Shown piece after piece: positions 36,601 through 49,490 of a stretch of 64,000 bases of DNA. This DNA is from Rallus limicola (Eukaryota; Chordata; Aves; Gruiformes; Rallidae), in contig JAKCOZ010000018.1 of assembly GCA_022605955.1 (NCBI GenBank), positions 9,618,001-9,682,000 on the forward strand, given 5' to 3'. Under the pieces are notes generated by a model. That model searched no databases. It was not told the DNA's origin and saw only the letters and a program-made list of their open reading frames with translations. Positions within the stretch are counted from its first letter, which is position 1, and each line of letters starts with the position of its first letter. A program made the translations under genes and the position numbers.

Positions 36601-39600
36601 TTTTTATCTGGTTCTACATGCAACTGAATGTTTTTATGACATGGGCATTTATTAAAACAATAGCATCATGTTAGCTTTTTGAAGACTTAAGATAAAACCT
36701 GTCTGATAAAGCTCACCTCTCAATCACTTACAGAGCTTCCAAAGAGAACTGGCAGACTGTAAAGGAATAACAACCCTGGAAAAGTATTCTAGAAATCAGA
36801 GGCTTTCATATTTCTCTGTGTGTTTTTATAGAGAGGTTTGCTATAATGCTTTTGTTATTACAACAAAACTATTGTCCCAAGAGAATATTGCTATTTAATT
36901 GCAATGCTTTTAATATCCCAAGTGAATATTGCTATTTAATTGCAGTGCTTTTAAATTCTATTCTTAGAATGAGTTTGTTCTTTCATTAAGACACTACCTC
37001 ATTGACTGTATTGCTTCATTTGGATAAACAAGAACCTCTGCATGATTACTGCTTGCACTGTCTGTCTTCCTTTGCCATCATCGTTCTATGCTATTGATTC
37101 AACTGCATTTTTACTAATAGCAAATGTTTCTCTTTTCAAGAACGACACCAGCAGTGGTTTTCTGGCAGTGGATTAACCAGTCCTTCAATGCTATAGTGAA
37201 CTACACGAACAGGAGCGGTGATGCACCAATCACTGTCAGGTCGGACACTGAACCAGATACTTTTCATGTGGTTATAAATGACTCTCAGATGTCCTGGAAC
37301 ATGGTTGAGCTTTAAAGTTTGAGGTGATAGAGAGATAAGTTTTTTTCATCTGTGCTTATTATTAATTTGGGATGCATAGACAAGAAATCTGAGAGTGATG
37401 CAGGCAAGAACTCCAGTTCTGCCATTAGAGATAAGCCTGAGTGCATATATCATAAGCACTCAACGGCTTAGGATTTAATAGGAGTCTGTGTTGCATTGTT
37501 CAAGTCAACCATTTTAAAGTGCCTCATCAGTTTTGTGTTTTACCACAATATTGCTAAGTTGGTATTTTGTGTGGACCTTCAGATGTCTTTCTGTGTCCCC
37601 TTCTTCTCTGTGCCCTGCAGTACAGCACACTGCACACTGTGTGCTTGTTTACAAAAAGAGGACCCTTCAAGGAACCAGTCTGCACAGTACTTGTCTCAAC
37701 TTGAAGGAAAAGAGAGAGATTAAATAGATGCAGAAAGCTAGAAATCATTAATAGGAGACTGGAATTGCAGTGTTTGACTTCCTGGTTTTGAGGCTGGCTT
37801 CCTTGTCTGGGGAGAAAGCAATGGATTTGAAGATATCCAGAACCTCCTAGTTGGGAAGTATGCAAAGCATGATTTAGGGCAGTTTGGGTTGTATTTGGGT
37901 GTTTGCAGTGTATCTGGTCTGCATGAATGGGCTTCAGCAGAGTTGATTTTAATTACTATTGTAGACATGGCCTTAGAAATCCAAATTGATTTTGGTAGTT
38001 TAAGCAGTTAGGAGATTAAATACAGAACTAAGTCCTTCAAGGTGTTCATTCAGACACATGAGAAAATGATGAACAGATAGCAACACAAAACCAACAGAAC
38101 CCGATTTAACACCAAAATGTTGCTTGCATGTGATTTTTACTGCTAATGAAAGAAAAATGTGTTTAATTTGGTGTCTCATTTGAATCTTCCATCCAGATCT
38201 TATTGCAGTGTCACAGAGAAGTCTACTTCTTAACTTTGGGGGGGCATAACTACATGTTTCAAATGTAATTATTTTTAAAAGTGACACAAAAGAAGCTGTT
38301 GTGCATGTGCAAATGCTTGTATTTTTGTTTTAGCCAGCTGGGAACAGCCTATGTGTCTGCTACCACGGGTGCTGTCGCCACAGCTTTAGGACTTAATGCG
38401 CTAACAAAGGTAATGCTGATACTTATTTTTGCATTTTTAGCTAGACCTTAATGTTCTGTGAGAACAGAACATAGAACCATAGAATTGTTTGGGTCAGAAG
38501 AGACCTTAAATGTCATCTAGTCCCACGCCCTGCCATGGCAGGGACACCCTCTACTAGCTGAGGTTGCCCAAAGCCCCATCCAACCTGCAGACGCTTCCTG
38601 AACACTACCAGAGAGGGGAATGCAAATGGCTCGTTTCTCCTCCTGTGCATCTGTGTCATGTTATGCACAGATCTCGCTGTAATGGCCTTTTGGCAGCTCC
38701 CTTCCTTACATCTCAACCTTATTTTTGCCCCATGTTGATGGTTTCATATGTATTTCAAACAGGCTGTCTACTCACATGTATATCCAACAGCCTCGGGGTT
38801 TGTTAATTCAAACTGTATCTAATAACGTGCCATTTCTGCAGCTTCTTTTACCTGCCTGAGTATCTAATAGCATTTGAAAGGTGCTTGGAGTTGATGTGTA
38901 ACTACAACAGTGTGGACTCACTATCCCATTAGCTATATAGGCGTGTTTGTAAGGTGCAGCATCACTTCAGCACGTGTGGATGCCTTCCCTAGACTTGCTG
39001 AAGAACTTGTAAGGAGATGCCACTCTTAAATGTAGAAACTTTAAACAAATGCACAGCACAATCGGGAAAAAAAGGTCCTTTACACATAGACACACAAAAC
39101 CCAACCAACAGCAAAAATCTGCTGATGCTTTGGTGTACTGGGAGTGGAACAGCATTGACAAGCTATTTGAGAGACTACTCTAAGCAGACTAATTCAGATT
39201 AGATAAGACACAGCCTGGATGAAAAGGCTCCACAGTCGGTGCCCTCAGACACAGAGCAGCTGGTCTGGGTGTTGCTGGCTGTGACCTTGCCAGCAGATAG
39301 AGTGAAGTGAAGGTCTATCCGGTGTTGCCGTTGGGCTGACAGACGTGCTCAGAAGCTGACACTTCTCTGCAGTGATGCTACTAAATTAAGATTGTTTTTT
39401 CCAGTCTCCTGCCACTGCTCACTCTGAGAGGAGTATTTATGACTGACGTCTTGTTTGTTTGTTTGTTCATGGTTTTACTCCTGCCCCACAAGTGAGTGTT
39501 CACTGAATTTTAATTGAAAGGAAATAAGTTTGCCCTGTTATTAGCACAAGAAGCATCTTAATATGACCTTTGGGAAAGAAAATTATTATGTAATTATATT

Positions 39601-42600
39601 TTTTTCTTTCTTTTTTTGTCCCTCTCTGTGTTTTTTACAGCGTGTCTCACCTCTTATAGGACGGTTTGTTCCTTTTGCTGCTGTTGCTGCTGCTAACTGC
39701 ATTAATATTCCACTAATGAGGCAAAGGTAGGAAAAAGAAGAAAGATAACTCCTTCTCAAAGAAAGGATGTTATTGAGTTTTTAGATCAGCAAGTTACTAA
39801 GTAAAGCACATTCTGTATCTTTAGCTCCTTTCAGAACTTTGCAAAAACCTCATGCCTGATCTTGTTTTGATTGATTTATTTTGACAGGTAGAAAATAGAA
39901 CATCCTCATTTGCTTCAGATAAATATCCATAGAGTTCTTCAGTCTTAGATGTCAGAAGCCAAGAGTACCAGTCCTGCACAACTTGATCACATGGACAGTC
40001 ATTTCAAAAATGGTGCTTCAAATCCCACATGCAGAAGTTAGTCATAGAAGTCAGGCTCTGCAGTTCTGTTTAGTCATCTGAGATTTAAAAAATATGTACT
40101 TTCTCAGAACAAAATTTCATATGTATTCTGTTTTGCCTAGGACTAAGAATAGAAGTGGGGGGAAACCACAAGGTTATGGGCAGAAAGTTTGTATTTCCTA
40201 TGAAATTCAATCCTTGGTAGTATTTAACCTCTTATAAAAGATGAGGAGAAAAATAAAGGCAGTCTTGAGTATATCTGCCCTTCTGTCTTCTCACTTCCCT
40301 AGAAGTTCTCCTCAGTATGTGAGTTTAACACCTAATTCTGCACTTGAGCCAAAGATCTAATAGAGACTAATACAGTTACAGAAATGTACTTTGTTTTGTG
40401 CATCCTTTTGTACTTTTAAATATGTTCTTAGAGCTTGAAATAAAAACTCAGACTAGAATGCAAAGGGGAATTTTCACAAAGACTTCTGTTTTAGTTCAGT
40501 GAAACAAATTTCCCTGTATTCCCTGTCAGAAAGGGACAGGCTGCTTCCAGGACAGTCCAGAAAATTCCACTTTCCTGATTTGCTTTTTGAAGGAACATCT
40601 CCATTCTGTGGACTACAAAAATAATACATCTCCCTTCTCCCCCCTTGGAATGCACATGACCAGGCTCAAGCAGCAGATTGCTGTTACAAACATTCAGTTG
40701 TTTACTTTTCAGCATATTTTTCCCCAGATCTTTCTCTGCCTTTTGATATTTTTTGTGTGTGCCAGTGAGTGATAGAAGCCAGCTAATAAATAAAATAAAC
40801 CCCAGAATTCTTAAATTTTACAAATGTAAGGGGGCAACGATAAGGTGACAAAAAAGGTGAATAAATGCATGTCAGTCACTTTTTTTTATCTTTAACCCTT
40901 ATTCAACAGGGAACTCAAGTTTGGAATCCCTGTCACAGATGAGAATGGAAACAGGCTGGGTGAATCAACAAAAGCAGCTCAGCAGGCAATTACCCAGGTG
41001 GTTATATCAAGGATTCTTATGGCTGCTCCTGGCATGGGTAAGAATAACTGCAGTCATGTGCAGCTCCTGATTATCCTAATGTGAGTTCCTAATGTGAGAC
41101 AGCACTTAAAAGTCAGGGGACAAATTATCTTGCAGTTATAGAATCATAGAATTTGTAAGGTTGGAAAGGATCTTTAGAGGACATCTTCACTATATCAGGT
41201 TGCTCAGAGCCCCATCAAGCCTGACCTTGAATACCTCCAGGGATGGGGCCTCCACTGTGTCTCTGGGCAACCTGTTTCAGTGACCTACCACCCTCATATT
41301 GAAGAATGTTTTCCTAATACCCAACCTAAATCTCCCCTTTTCTAGTTTAAAACCATTACCCCTTGTCCTACTGCTCCATGGCCTCATGAACAGTTCTCCA
41401 GCTTTCTTACAGGCACCTTTTAGGTACTGGAAGGCTACTCTAAGTTCCCTCTGGAGCCTTCTCTGCTCCAAGCTGAACAAGCCCATCTCTCTCAGCCTAT
41501 ATTCCTAGGAGCATCTTCAGTCATTTTTGTGGCCCTAGGCAGGCAGTTATGCAGGCAGTGGTTATGCTTCTGTTAAGAAATTCCACAAAGAAATGCAGCT
41601 TTCTTACTGTGAAAACATCCACTGCATGTGACACTGAATTGCAGCAGAGCAGCTCCTGGGATGCTTTTGCAGAAAAGATACAGACAGCAGAGGAATGGTG
41701 GCAAATTCAGCTCAGGTGGAGTTGGTTTGATGAAGAGTAGGGGCTCTGACCAGTGCTAGTTTACTGAGCTCAGGTTTAGTTATGTGTGAAATCAGAAGTT
41801 TTGCTCATGGGGAGAATTTACTTCTGTAAATACCAACCCAGGATCTTGAATTGGCAATGTGAAATGAAAGCACAGTTAGTGACAAAAGGCTGTGAAAATG
41901 GTGTTATGGTATTAATTCATCCTAACAGAAAATGAAACTAAGTGCCTTCTTCTCCAAGGTTAATCCCTTTTTTCCTTTGTTTTTCAGCAATTCCTCCTTT
42001 CATAATGAATACATTGGAAAAGAAAGCCTTTTTAAAGGTTAGTCTTCAATAAGATCTATACATGGATTTTGTATCCTAAGTTAATAATTTCACAAATTTT
42101 AAAATACTTTGAGCCTTAAATTTGCCTCCCAAATGTGGCTCCACTCTGGGAGGACATCACTGTAGAGCTTGCTTTACAGCTGTCGCTTTCTTTATGCCTT
42201 TCTTAGAAATAGCTTGGGTTGTTTAATCATGGTGTAAAATAACATTTAAAAACTTTTTTTAAAATTTTTATAATTGTTCTTAAAATGCAGAGTTCCTCCT
42301 ATTAAATAAACCTTTCATGTGCCAAGACTTGGAATGCAGTTTATCAGAAAAAATAGTTTAAAGTTTTATAATGCTTTTTTTCTAAGGAGGCTTTGCTTAG
42401 GTGCTGTAGTAATAATTTCACTTTGGAAAGAACAGTGGTGATAAAAATCTCATTTGAAAACAACCCTTTAAAATTTACTGGATGAGCAAGTGCAGGGTAG
42501 GCTTTTTCAAAGATCATTCTTATGTTCTTATATTCTGTTTATGCTAATGCAGTGTGAGGTCAAACACCTGGTACAGACATAAACTAAATCAACATTATTC

Positions 42601-45600
42601 ACTGGGTGTGCATGAGGGGGTAAAGAACAGTTGTTAATTATAGGGCTGTATAACAGAAAGGAAATAATATTCAGTTGAGGAACTCTGTAATTTTTTACCA
42701 GTAAGAGGGAGTTTCATCTTCACCAGCTGTTACCACTGATTTACTTACTTGCATAGCTCCAGGCAAAGTGTCTGCCTGTGAAACCCACCCAAGAAGCTGG
42801 GAACAATAATCTCCTTCCTGATAGAAAAGGTTAGGAAAAGAAAGTGTGCTCTGAGTTACCAGACCCTCCCTTGGAAAAGTGGTTTGGGTGGCGACTGGGA
42901 GGACAAGCAGGGAAAGTCACCTGGTTTTGTTTGTCTAAAGTAAAACTTTCTAAAATATTTAAATTAGATTTCTTGTTATCTCTGTCCTTCATTTTTCTCA
43001 TGGAGAGTTAGATTACCCTGTAACATACATACAGCACTTGGAAGTGCTTCTGTATAAATAAGTGAGGCATTGCAAAGAGGTCACCAAATACTTTTTTTTC
43101 TCCCCCTTATTAGCAGAAAAGACTACTGCTCAGGATGTAAAAACAGAAAAAGTGGCATTTAAGCTTTAGAGTGAAAGTCAGTGCGTGCTGCTTCTGCCTC
43201 TTGAAGCAGTGAGGCTGCAGTGCATCCAAATGCACCGTGTGTCTGCAGCATAAAGAGCCTTGTACTCTTTTGGCTGGTTAATTGCTGATTTCTTTTGACC
43301 CATCCCCTGTTTGCAGAGTGACTTTAAGCAGCCTGTGATACTGTTACATTCTTGAGAATGTGTTACTTGGAGCACTTGTTTAAAAACCCCAGCAACAGCA
43401 AAACTCATCAATTTAGAGCAAAGATTACTTTGTGTGTTATTTTTAATGTAGGAAAAGTGTCACAAATGGTATCAACTGCAGTGACAAATACATGGCGTTG
43501 GTGAAGAAGTGGCAAGAACTCTCAGGGTTTGGAGGCAAATATCTTACTGGTTTTGTGTGGTATAATCAATGTAAGGGTGTTGTGAATTTTTCAGATCAGC
43601 AAAAATGAGCGATCTCTTCAGTGACTACTCAGTGGTCTCTGGTACCATCATGACCGTTTATGCTCACCTGTTCCTCAGCCTCAGAGACTGTGAGTTCAGG
43701 TGAAACACTGCTCTACAGGTAGTCAGCGGTAACACATTGTAGCAATTAGTATTAAAACCATTAAGGAATGAGCTGCACTTTTAACAAGCAGCTTCTGCAT
43801 GTTCACTTGAGGTTCCAGAAGCACCATCCCATTTGCAGTACTCCAGCACCATCCACACAACGCTTTACTAACTCATTTTCCTTGGCCTTTGCTTTGTACA
43901 CCATCACTCTTGAAAATAATCCTTGTCTGCTTGCCAAAGCCTATTAAGCAACACACAAGGCCAGAAAATAGTCAGATGGTTGTGAGACAATGAAGAGAGA
44001 AGAGCAATGCTCTGCAGTAAGAGAGAGAAAAAGCAATACTTCTGGAATACTTTTGTCACTGATAGCAGGCTGTCATCCTCTGATACTTGAAACAAGATGT
44101 TGGTTATGCAGCACTATTCATCACCCCTATTCTGACATTGATTTGCACGAGATTCTGATGGTAACATAGGAATGAAATAATGATATTCCCAAAAGTTATT
44201 GCTAGAAAATGACTCAAGAATGTTTTTAGAACACTAGCACATACTGCTTCAAACAGAATCTAATGGTTTCTTGACTTGAAAAAACATTTTTTAATATATA
44301 TATATACATATATATATATATATGCTTCAGTGCAGGTTTCAGCAGTGGCTTCAGCTGCCTCTTACCCCATTACGCAGTGTAGCAGTTCTTGATCAGGCTG
44401 AATAATGTCTGTATTCATTATCCCTACTGACATACACTTGACTAGGTCCATGCAGAGCCAAGTTATTTTATCTGCTGCAGCAGGAGGATCCATAAACAAC
44501 CTCCCTCCAAGGCACAGTGTTTATATATTTATTTTAGTCACAGGCAACCTTTCTTCTGAGGAGAGAAATTTTAATTTTTTTTATATAGCAAGTCCTGAAA
44601 ATTCCAATCAACACTGAAGTTATTTATATTATTACTCTTACAGCTTAAGCTACTCTTTCTCTCCTGTTCTGCAGGCTTTATTAACATGCAAGGAAATTTC
44701 TGGAATCAACTCATATATCCTTAAAACAATCTCCCTGGGGTCTCCTAGTCTGCAACTAAAATACATATTCAAAGCTGTTACAAAACTAGAACAGAGAGAT
44801 TTATTTTTTTTAAAAAAAGCATTGTTCTTGAATGTCTTACGCCTTGGAGTCCTCAATGCATTCTTGATTTAACTGTCATTTAATTTGTTAATTGTTTTTT
44901 AAAACATGCATAGCTAGCCTGGGAAAGCCAATAGGTTTTGAGATCCGACAATGAAAGGAAGACGTTTTAAAAAAAGCTGATTCTTCTTAGGGCTTTTGTT
45001 TGCTTGATTATAATTTCTCCATTTTTTCTGTTTGCACTAACTACTAAAGATGCCATAAAGACATCTGGAAACTAAATCCTAATTCGTCAGGAACTGCCTT
45101 CTTCCAGAGTTAAATGATAGTGTGTAACACAGTAAATTCTTCTGCTGTCTTGTACTTCTCCATATCTCCTTAGAGATGTCCAGCCTGCAGTTGGGTTTTC
45201 CTTTATTGATTTGCATTGTTACCTGGGCAACTTCAATTTTTAATATTGACCTCTCAGCGTCAGAGGTTCACCTCAGCATCTTTCTTGATGAATGCAGCCT
45301 GGTAACATTCATGGAAAAATAAAAGCTGTAACTCACATCAATACCATGTCAAAAAATGATCCACCACGTTCAGTAGATGTTGTTTACATTGCCTGTTCTA
45401 GTCAACAACCTTTCTGTCTCAGATTAACGACCAATTCTGATAACGAAGAACAATTACTCTCATGACACCCTCCAACAGTCAAATTATATTCAGGGCTTTT
45501 CTGTTACATACCTCAGGTCCCACACTCACACTGCCATGCACAGCATCCCTCTCCCTTGATTCTCCTCAGAGACTCATTTGCAGTCCAGAGTTTGACTTGT

Positions 45601-48600
45601 GTTCCCAAATCTATGTAACATTTACCAATGCCAGAGTCCTGCATCCCTTCCTTCCCCCATCTCTTGTCATGAACTCTCCCAGTGTATAAAATGTAAAGCA
45701 TTTTGAGTAGGTTTATCTCAGCTAAGAGTCAAATGAAGGTGTGGTTAGCAGAGTGCCAGAACAAGGGAGCACCGCTGCCTTTCCTCGTTATCCTTCTCGC
45801 TATTGCTTTTTCCATTTCTCTATTGTTGCAGGTTATTGCTGAACTGCAGCTCTTCCTGCTCTCATTTCTGGATTACAGATTGACTCCAGGGAAAAAATTA
45901 AAAAAAAACAAAGCAGCAATCTTCTACATCATTTCTTCTCCCTCAGGCTCTGGGGAAACTTTCATCCACACAGGCTTGTTTTCTGTGCCTCTTGCGCTGC
46001 TGTGACCAAGCTGTGCCCTTCTGAGCTTTCTACAGTCCTTTTTTCTACTTCTATCCTCAACTAGTGCCCATCTTTCGTTTCCCCTCTAACTTCTACATCC
46101 TGAGAAATGCTTCTTGCAGAAAACAACCATTATCTTTGTTGAAATCATCCCCTGTACCGTGTGACTTTTAACTCATTAGCTGCTTAGCTTTAAAATCCAC
46201 CTCCTGTTACCGTAGCAGTGGTGTGTGTCCCACCTACTGGAGACACCAGTTTTATCATTGCAAAGTAAGGCCATTGCAGTGCCACTTAACCAGGTCTGGG
46301 GTTAATTTCATTAGTAATTAATTTAATCTAAAATTCTATCATGGGGGAAGAGTGGATTCCTAACTCATTTGAAGGCATACATTCATGTTCTGCAAGTTAC
46401 ATTAAAGGGGAATACACTAAAAAGACACCCATAGGTTACGTGTTGCTTTCTCAGCCTCTGTTCCTTTACTAAAAGGTGAACTTCTGCAGAACTGGACAGT
46501 ACCAGACTGTGCTACAGGAGCAAACTCCTACACATCAAAGCAAATCATAAGACAGGAGAAAGGGCTAAGGGCGTCAGCTGTATTTGCCTTGACACCTCCC
46601 TTATTTATGGGTGGTTGGGCAAAATTCTCTTGGGAGGTGCAGCAGCATCTTGCACCTGCAGCACTACTCCAAACTTTGGCTGCATTGTTAGCAGCTGTGG
46701 GCTTGGGGCACTCGGGATCTGGCTATAAATAAAAGTGTCAACCACCTATTGTAGCTTCTAAGGAGCACTTACTCAGTATAACAGCATACATTGGCATCAC
46801 TGGGAATTTTGTTAGTGCTTTTTAAAAGGATTGGGCTCTCAAACCAGAGCTCAGCTGGAAGGTATGCTGGTAGTTACTTTGCCTTTGTGTCCAAGAGTCT
46901 TTTAGGTGCAATCTATCTCTTACAGTACAAGAATTCTGGGAAGGGGGGAAAGAAATGGTCCCATACTCACTGTGTGTGGTTTATTTTCAACAGAGATTTC
47001 CTTGGATGAGTGCTCCCATTCAAGTTGGATTAGTTGGATTCTGGTAAGTTATTTCTTTGGGTTGTGTCTGATATTTTAAGAAGCAGCCATAGGATATTTT
47101 TGAGGAAATAGCAATATTTGCACTTTGTTTAAAATAAGAGAGTGTGGGAGAGTTACTGAGGCTACAGAAGCTACTTCACTTCCATATCTGTAACTTGTAA
47201 TACCATTTCAAAAGAGCTGCTGGCAGTGAAGAAGCTGCCAAGAAAAGCAGAGGGAGGGAGAGAGAAAGGGAATGGCAGAAAAAAAAAAACATAAAACACA
47301 GAGCTACTTGATTAGAAAAGATGCTTTGTCTGCTCCCTCCAGAAGCAATAATGAGAATCTAATCCTGGAGGTTGATGAATTCTTGAAACTTTTAGGTGAT
47401 TGAGTTTCATTTGCTGCTGTTTAACAGCTTATGTTGTCATGCACACCAGTCAAACGCTAAAGAGACATCAAATTATCATTTTATATACATTTGTAAGCAT
47501 AGTATTGATGCATTTAGTACTACATATTAGATAAATGTTTTCACAGGGTAAAACACAATGAGAAATAAAGGTTACATAGCACTTCACAGAACTTTACTTC
47601 ACTATAGGAAAAAAAACAAACCCCTTTCAGCTAGAAGAACCTGCCTAAGAGTTTTGAGTTCTCTTTTAGCACCCTAATTTTTGTAAAACCCTTTTTGTCT
47701 CCTCTAGTCTTGTGTTTGCCACACCCCTGTGCTGTGCACTGTTTCCTCAGAAAAGGTATGTAGTCCTGTTACATCATTCTTACTTTAATGTAAGTTGGTC
47801 ATTGCCTCCTGGAGCATACAGTCTTCATTCCCATATGACAAGTGTGATAAACATGAGAATATTCAGAAGAGCGATACCTACATTACTCATCAGTAATATA
47901 CAATAGCTAAATTGGGCTCATTTGTTTACAGACTCCTAGCAGCTTGAGGTGTGACTACATAGTGATAGAGAGGGAGAGGTTTGGCTGAATAGTTAATTAT
48001 GCTCTTTCAAACTGAGAAGTTTGAACTTGACAATACAGGCTTAGGAATCACTGAAGTGATTCATAAAAAGCCCAGTGTTGTCCAAACAATACATTCACAT
48101 CCAGTAAGGTTATGGTTTCATTAAATACAGTCAGAGCCCATTTTATTTTCAGCTGAAAAAGCCCCTGGTTGTACAGAGCAGAACTTGACCATACATGCTT
48201 ACGTGGAATTCAATTAATATTTTTCTAGAGAAAGAAAATCTTCATCAGTACACAAATAGCTCAGCACTGAAAGCTGTCTTAGAAATAATATTCATTATAG
48301 CTGAAATCACAATAAAACATGGATGTGTTAAGCTCAATTTGCAGTTTATAGCATGAACAACTGTCCCTTTCATCTACTTAGTGGTTGTCAAAACTTGAGA
48401 AGCTGCCAAATGTAGCTTAAGCAATGCAAGCTGAAGCTGAATCTATTAAAACATTGAGCAACTAAAGTATCTTCTGAGGTCCAGAAAACAGTATTTAATT
48501 CTCATGCCTTGTAATTATTTGAGTACAACAAAGTAGTCTTGACACCTTCTGTTTCCCTGCCTGACAGAGGATTCAGTGTCACTGGGCTACCTGGGGATGA

Positions 48601-49132
48601 CATGGCAAGCTAGCCTTGCAGGTGTCGTACCATTCCTGATTTTAACCAGGGCTCTCCATGTTACAAGAAAATGAGACCCTAAAATGCTTTTCAGAACATG
48701 CAGCTGTTTAAATAACCTGGCACCTTAATTCACTTTGGTGTGAGATGACTCTTAGAAAAATAAACTTTTTATTAAGCTGAATTAAGTCAGGCACTAAGTT
48801 AAAAACAGGGATATACATTTTATTTAATAACACTACCTTTAAGAAGGTAATGCCTTTTAAGTAGAGATGCATTTGCCCCTGGTCTATGAGCATAATTCCT
48901 TCATAAAATGTTTAAAACAACAAACCCTGAAACTCTTCCTAATCAAGGATGTTTAACCAGATGTATTGTTCATCTTATTTTACATTCAAGTGCTTGTTAT
49001 ATATATATAACTATTTTACTGTTTCTTTTGCTTAGTTCTATGTCTGTAACACGCTTGGAGCCAGAATTGCAAGCCAAGATCCAAGAGAACAGCCCTGAAC
49101 TAGAACGTGTATACTTTAATAAAGGATTATAA
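33616..49132 (+). CDS. SFXN1: Sideroflexin-1, mitochondrial serine carrier (10 coding exons)
   Basis: Coding exons: 33616-33779, 34415-34585, 37141-37239, 38334-38409, 39641-39726, 40910-41037, 41988-42037, 46994-47043, 47708-47755, 49036-49132. They total 969 nt, stay in frame throughout, and encode 322 residues plus stop, the same length as human SFXN1. The protein sits in the inner mitochondrial membrane and imports serine for one-carbon metabolism. Family signatures visible are EPRW near residue 13, HPDTGE at 80-85, [15 protein letters not shown] just after it, and [19 protein letters not shown]. Hydrophobic membrane segments follow ([47 protein letters not shown]). There is no cleavable N-terminal presequence, as expected. 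The first coding exon starts at 33605, with its ATG 11 nt in. All introns are GT-AG; the donor after 37239 is weak (GTCGGA). Confidence 0.97.
36875..36956. repeat. 41-bp tandem duplication in SFXN1 intron
   Basis: The block beginning TCCCAAGAGAATATTGC recurs directly as TCCCAAGTGAATATTGC with about three mismatches. It lies about 185 bp upstream of the acceptor of the exon at 37141. Confidence 0.9.
38465..38620 (-). mobile_element. CR1 LINE fragment (3' end, reversed) in SFXN1 intron
   Basis: Begins with CATAGAACCATAGAATTG, the reverse of the CR1 terminal octamers, then TTTGGGTCAGAAGAGACC, ATCTAGTCC and GCCATGGCAGGGACACC, all typical of the CR1 3' end. It starts about 55 bp after the exon ending at 38409. 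It is heavily 5' truncated. Confidence 0.9.
41138..41545 (-). mobile_element. CR1 LINE fragment (about 400 bp, reversed) in SFXN1 intron
   Basis: Starts with ATAGAATCATAGAATTTG, the reversed terminal octamers, then GGTTGGAAAGGATC, GGATGGGGCCTCCAC, GGGCAACCTG and CACCCTCATATTGAAGAATG. Read on the minus strand, a stretch similar to the CR1 ORF2 C-terminus ([10 protein letters not shown]...) is still open for about 69 codons. It is a 5'-truncated, inactive copy. Confidence 0.92.
44293..44323. repeat. (TA)n microsatellite
   Basis: About 31 bp of TA dinucleotides with one C interruption, within the 4.95 kb intron of SFXN1 between 42037 and 46994. That intron otherwise shows no gene or clear repeat. 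Confidence 0.9.
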
Positions 49133-49420
49133 TTCAAGGAAGGGAAAGTATCTCTCAAGGAGGATCTTGTGAACTTATTTTTGAATTATGTGCCAACATA
49201 TCTGAAAGTGAGAACTCACTTTTAACTTCTCCTTTTGTTAAACAACTTGGATCATCCGCATTATTTTCTACATAAAGGGTTTTCCTTGGTTTAGTGTTTA
49301 AATTACAACAGGTCACATTGTCCACTTTGGTATCCATTAAAAGTTTAACCATACATATCCAAAAAATGGTTACATAAGCTCTTAAGCAGCTACAATAACA
49401 ATAAACAAGCGTACAAAGAC
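49133..49420 (+). other. SFXN1: SFXN1 3' UTR
   Basis: Sequence after the SFXN1 stop up to about 15 nt past the AATAAA at 49400. Only 358 bp separate the SFXN1 stop codon from the stop of the convergent KIF20A gene, so this region probably also carries the KIF20A 3' UTR on the other strand. Confidence 0.5.
49400..49405 (+). terminator. SFXN1: SFXN1 poly(A) signal
   Basis: Canonical AATAAA 268 bp after the SFXN1 stop, the only plus-strand AATAAA I see between the two convergent stop codons. A longer 3' UTR running into KIF20A cannot be excluded. Confidence 0.5.
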
Positions 49421-49490
49421 AAAAGATGTTTAGATATTGGATCTGCCACCTGTTCCAGTAATAGTGGGGCAGGAATTGCTTTGTGAAAAG

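Noticed and set aside
41277..41486. Minus-strand 69-codon open frame as a gene
   Set aside because: It is the remnant C-terminal coding part of a 5'-truncated CR1 LINE.
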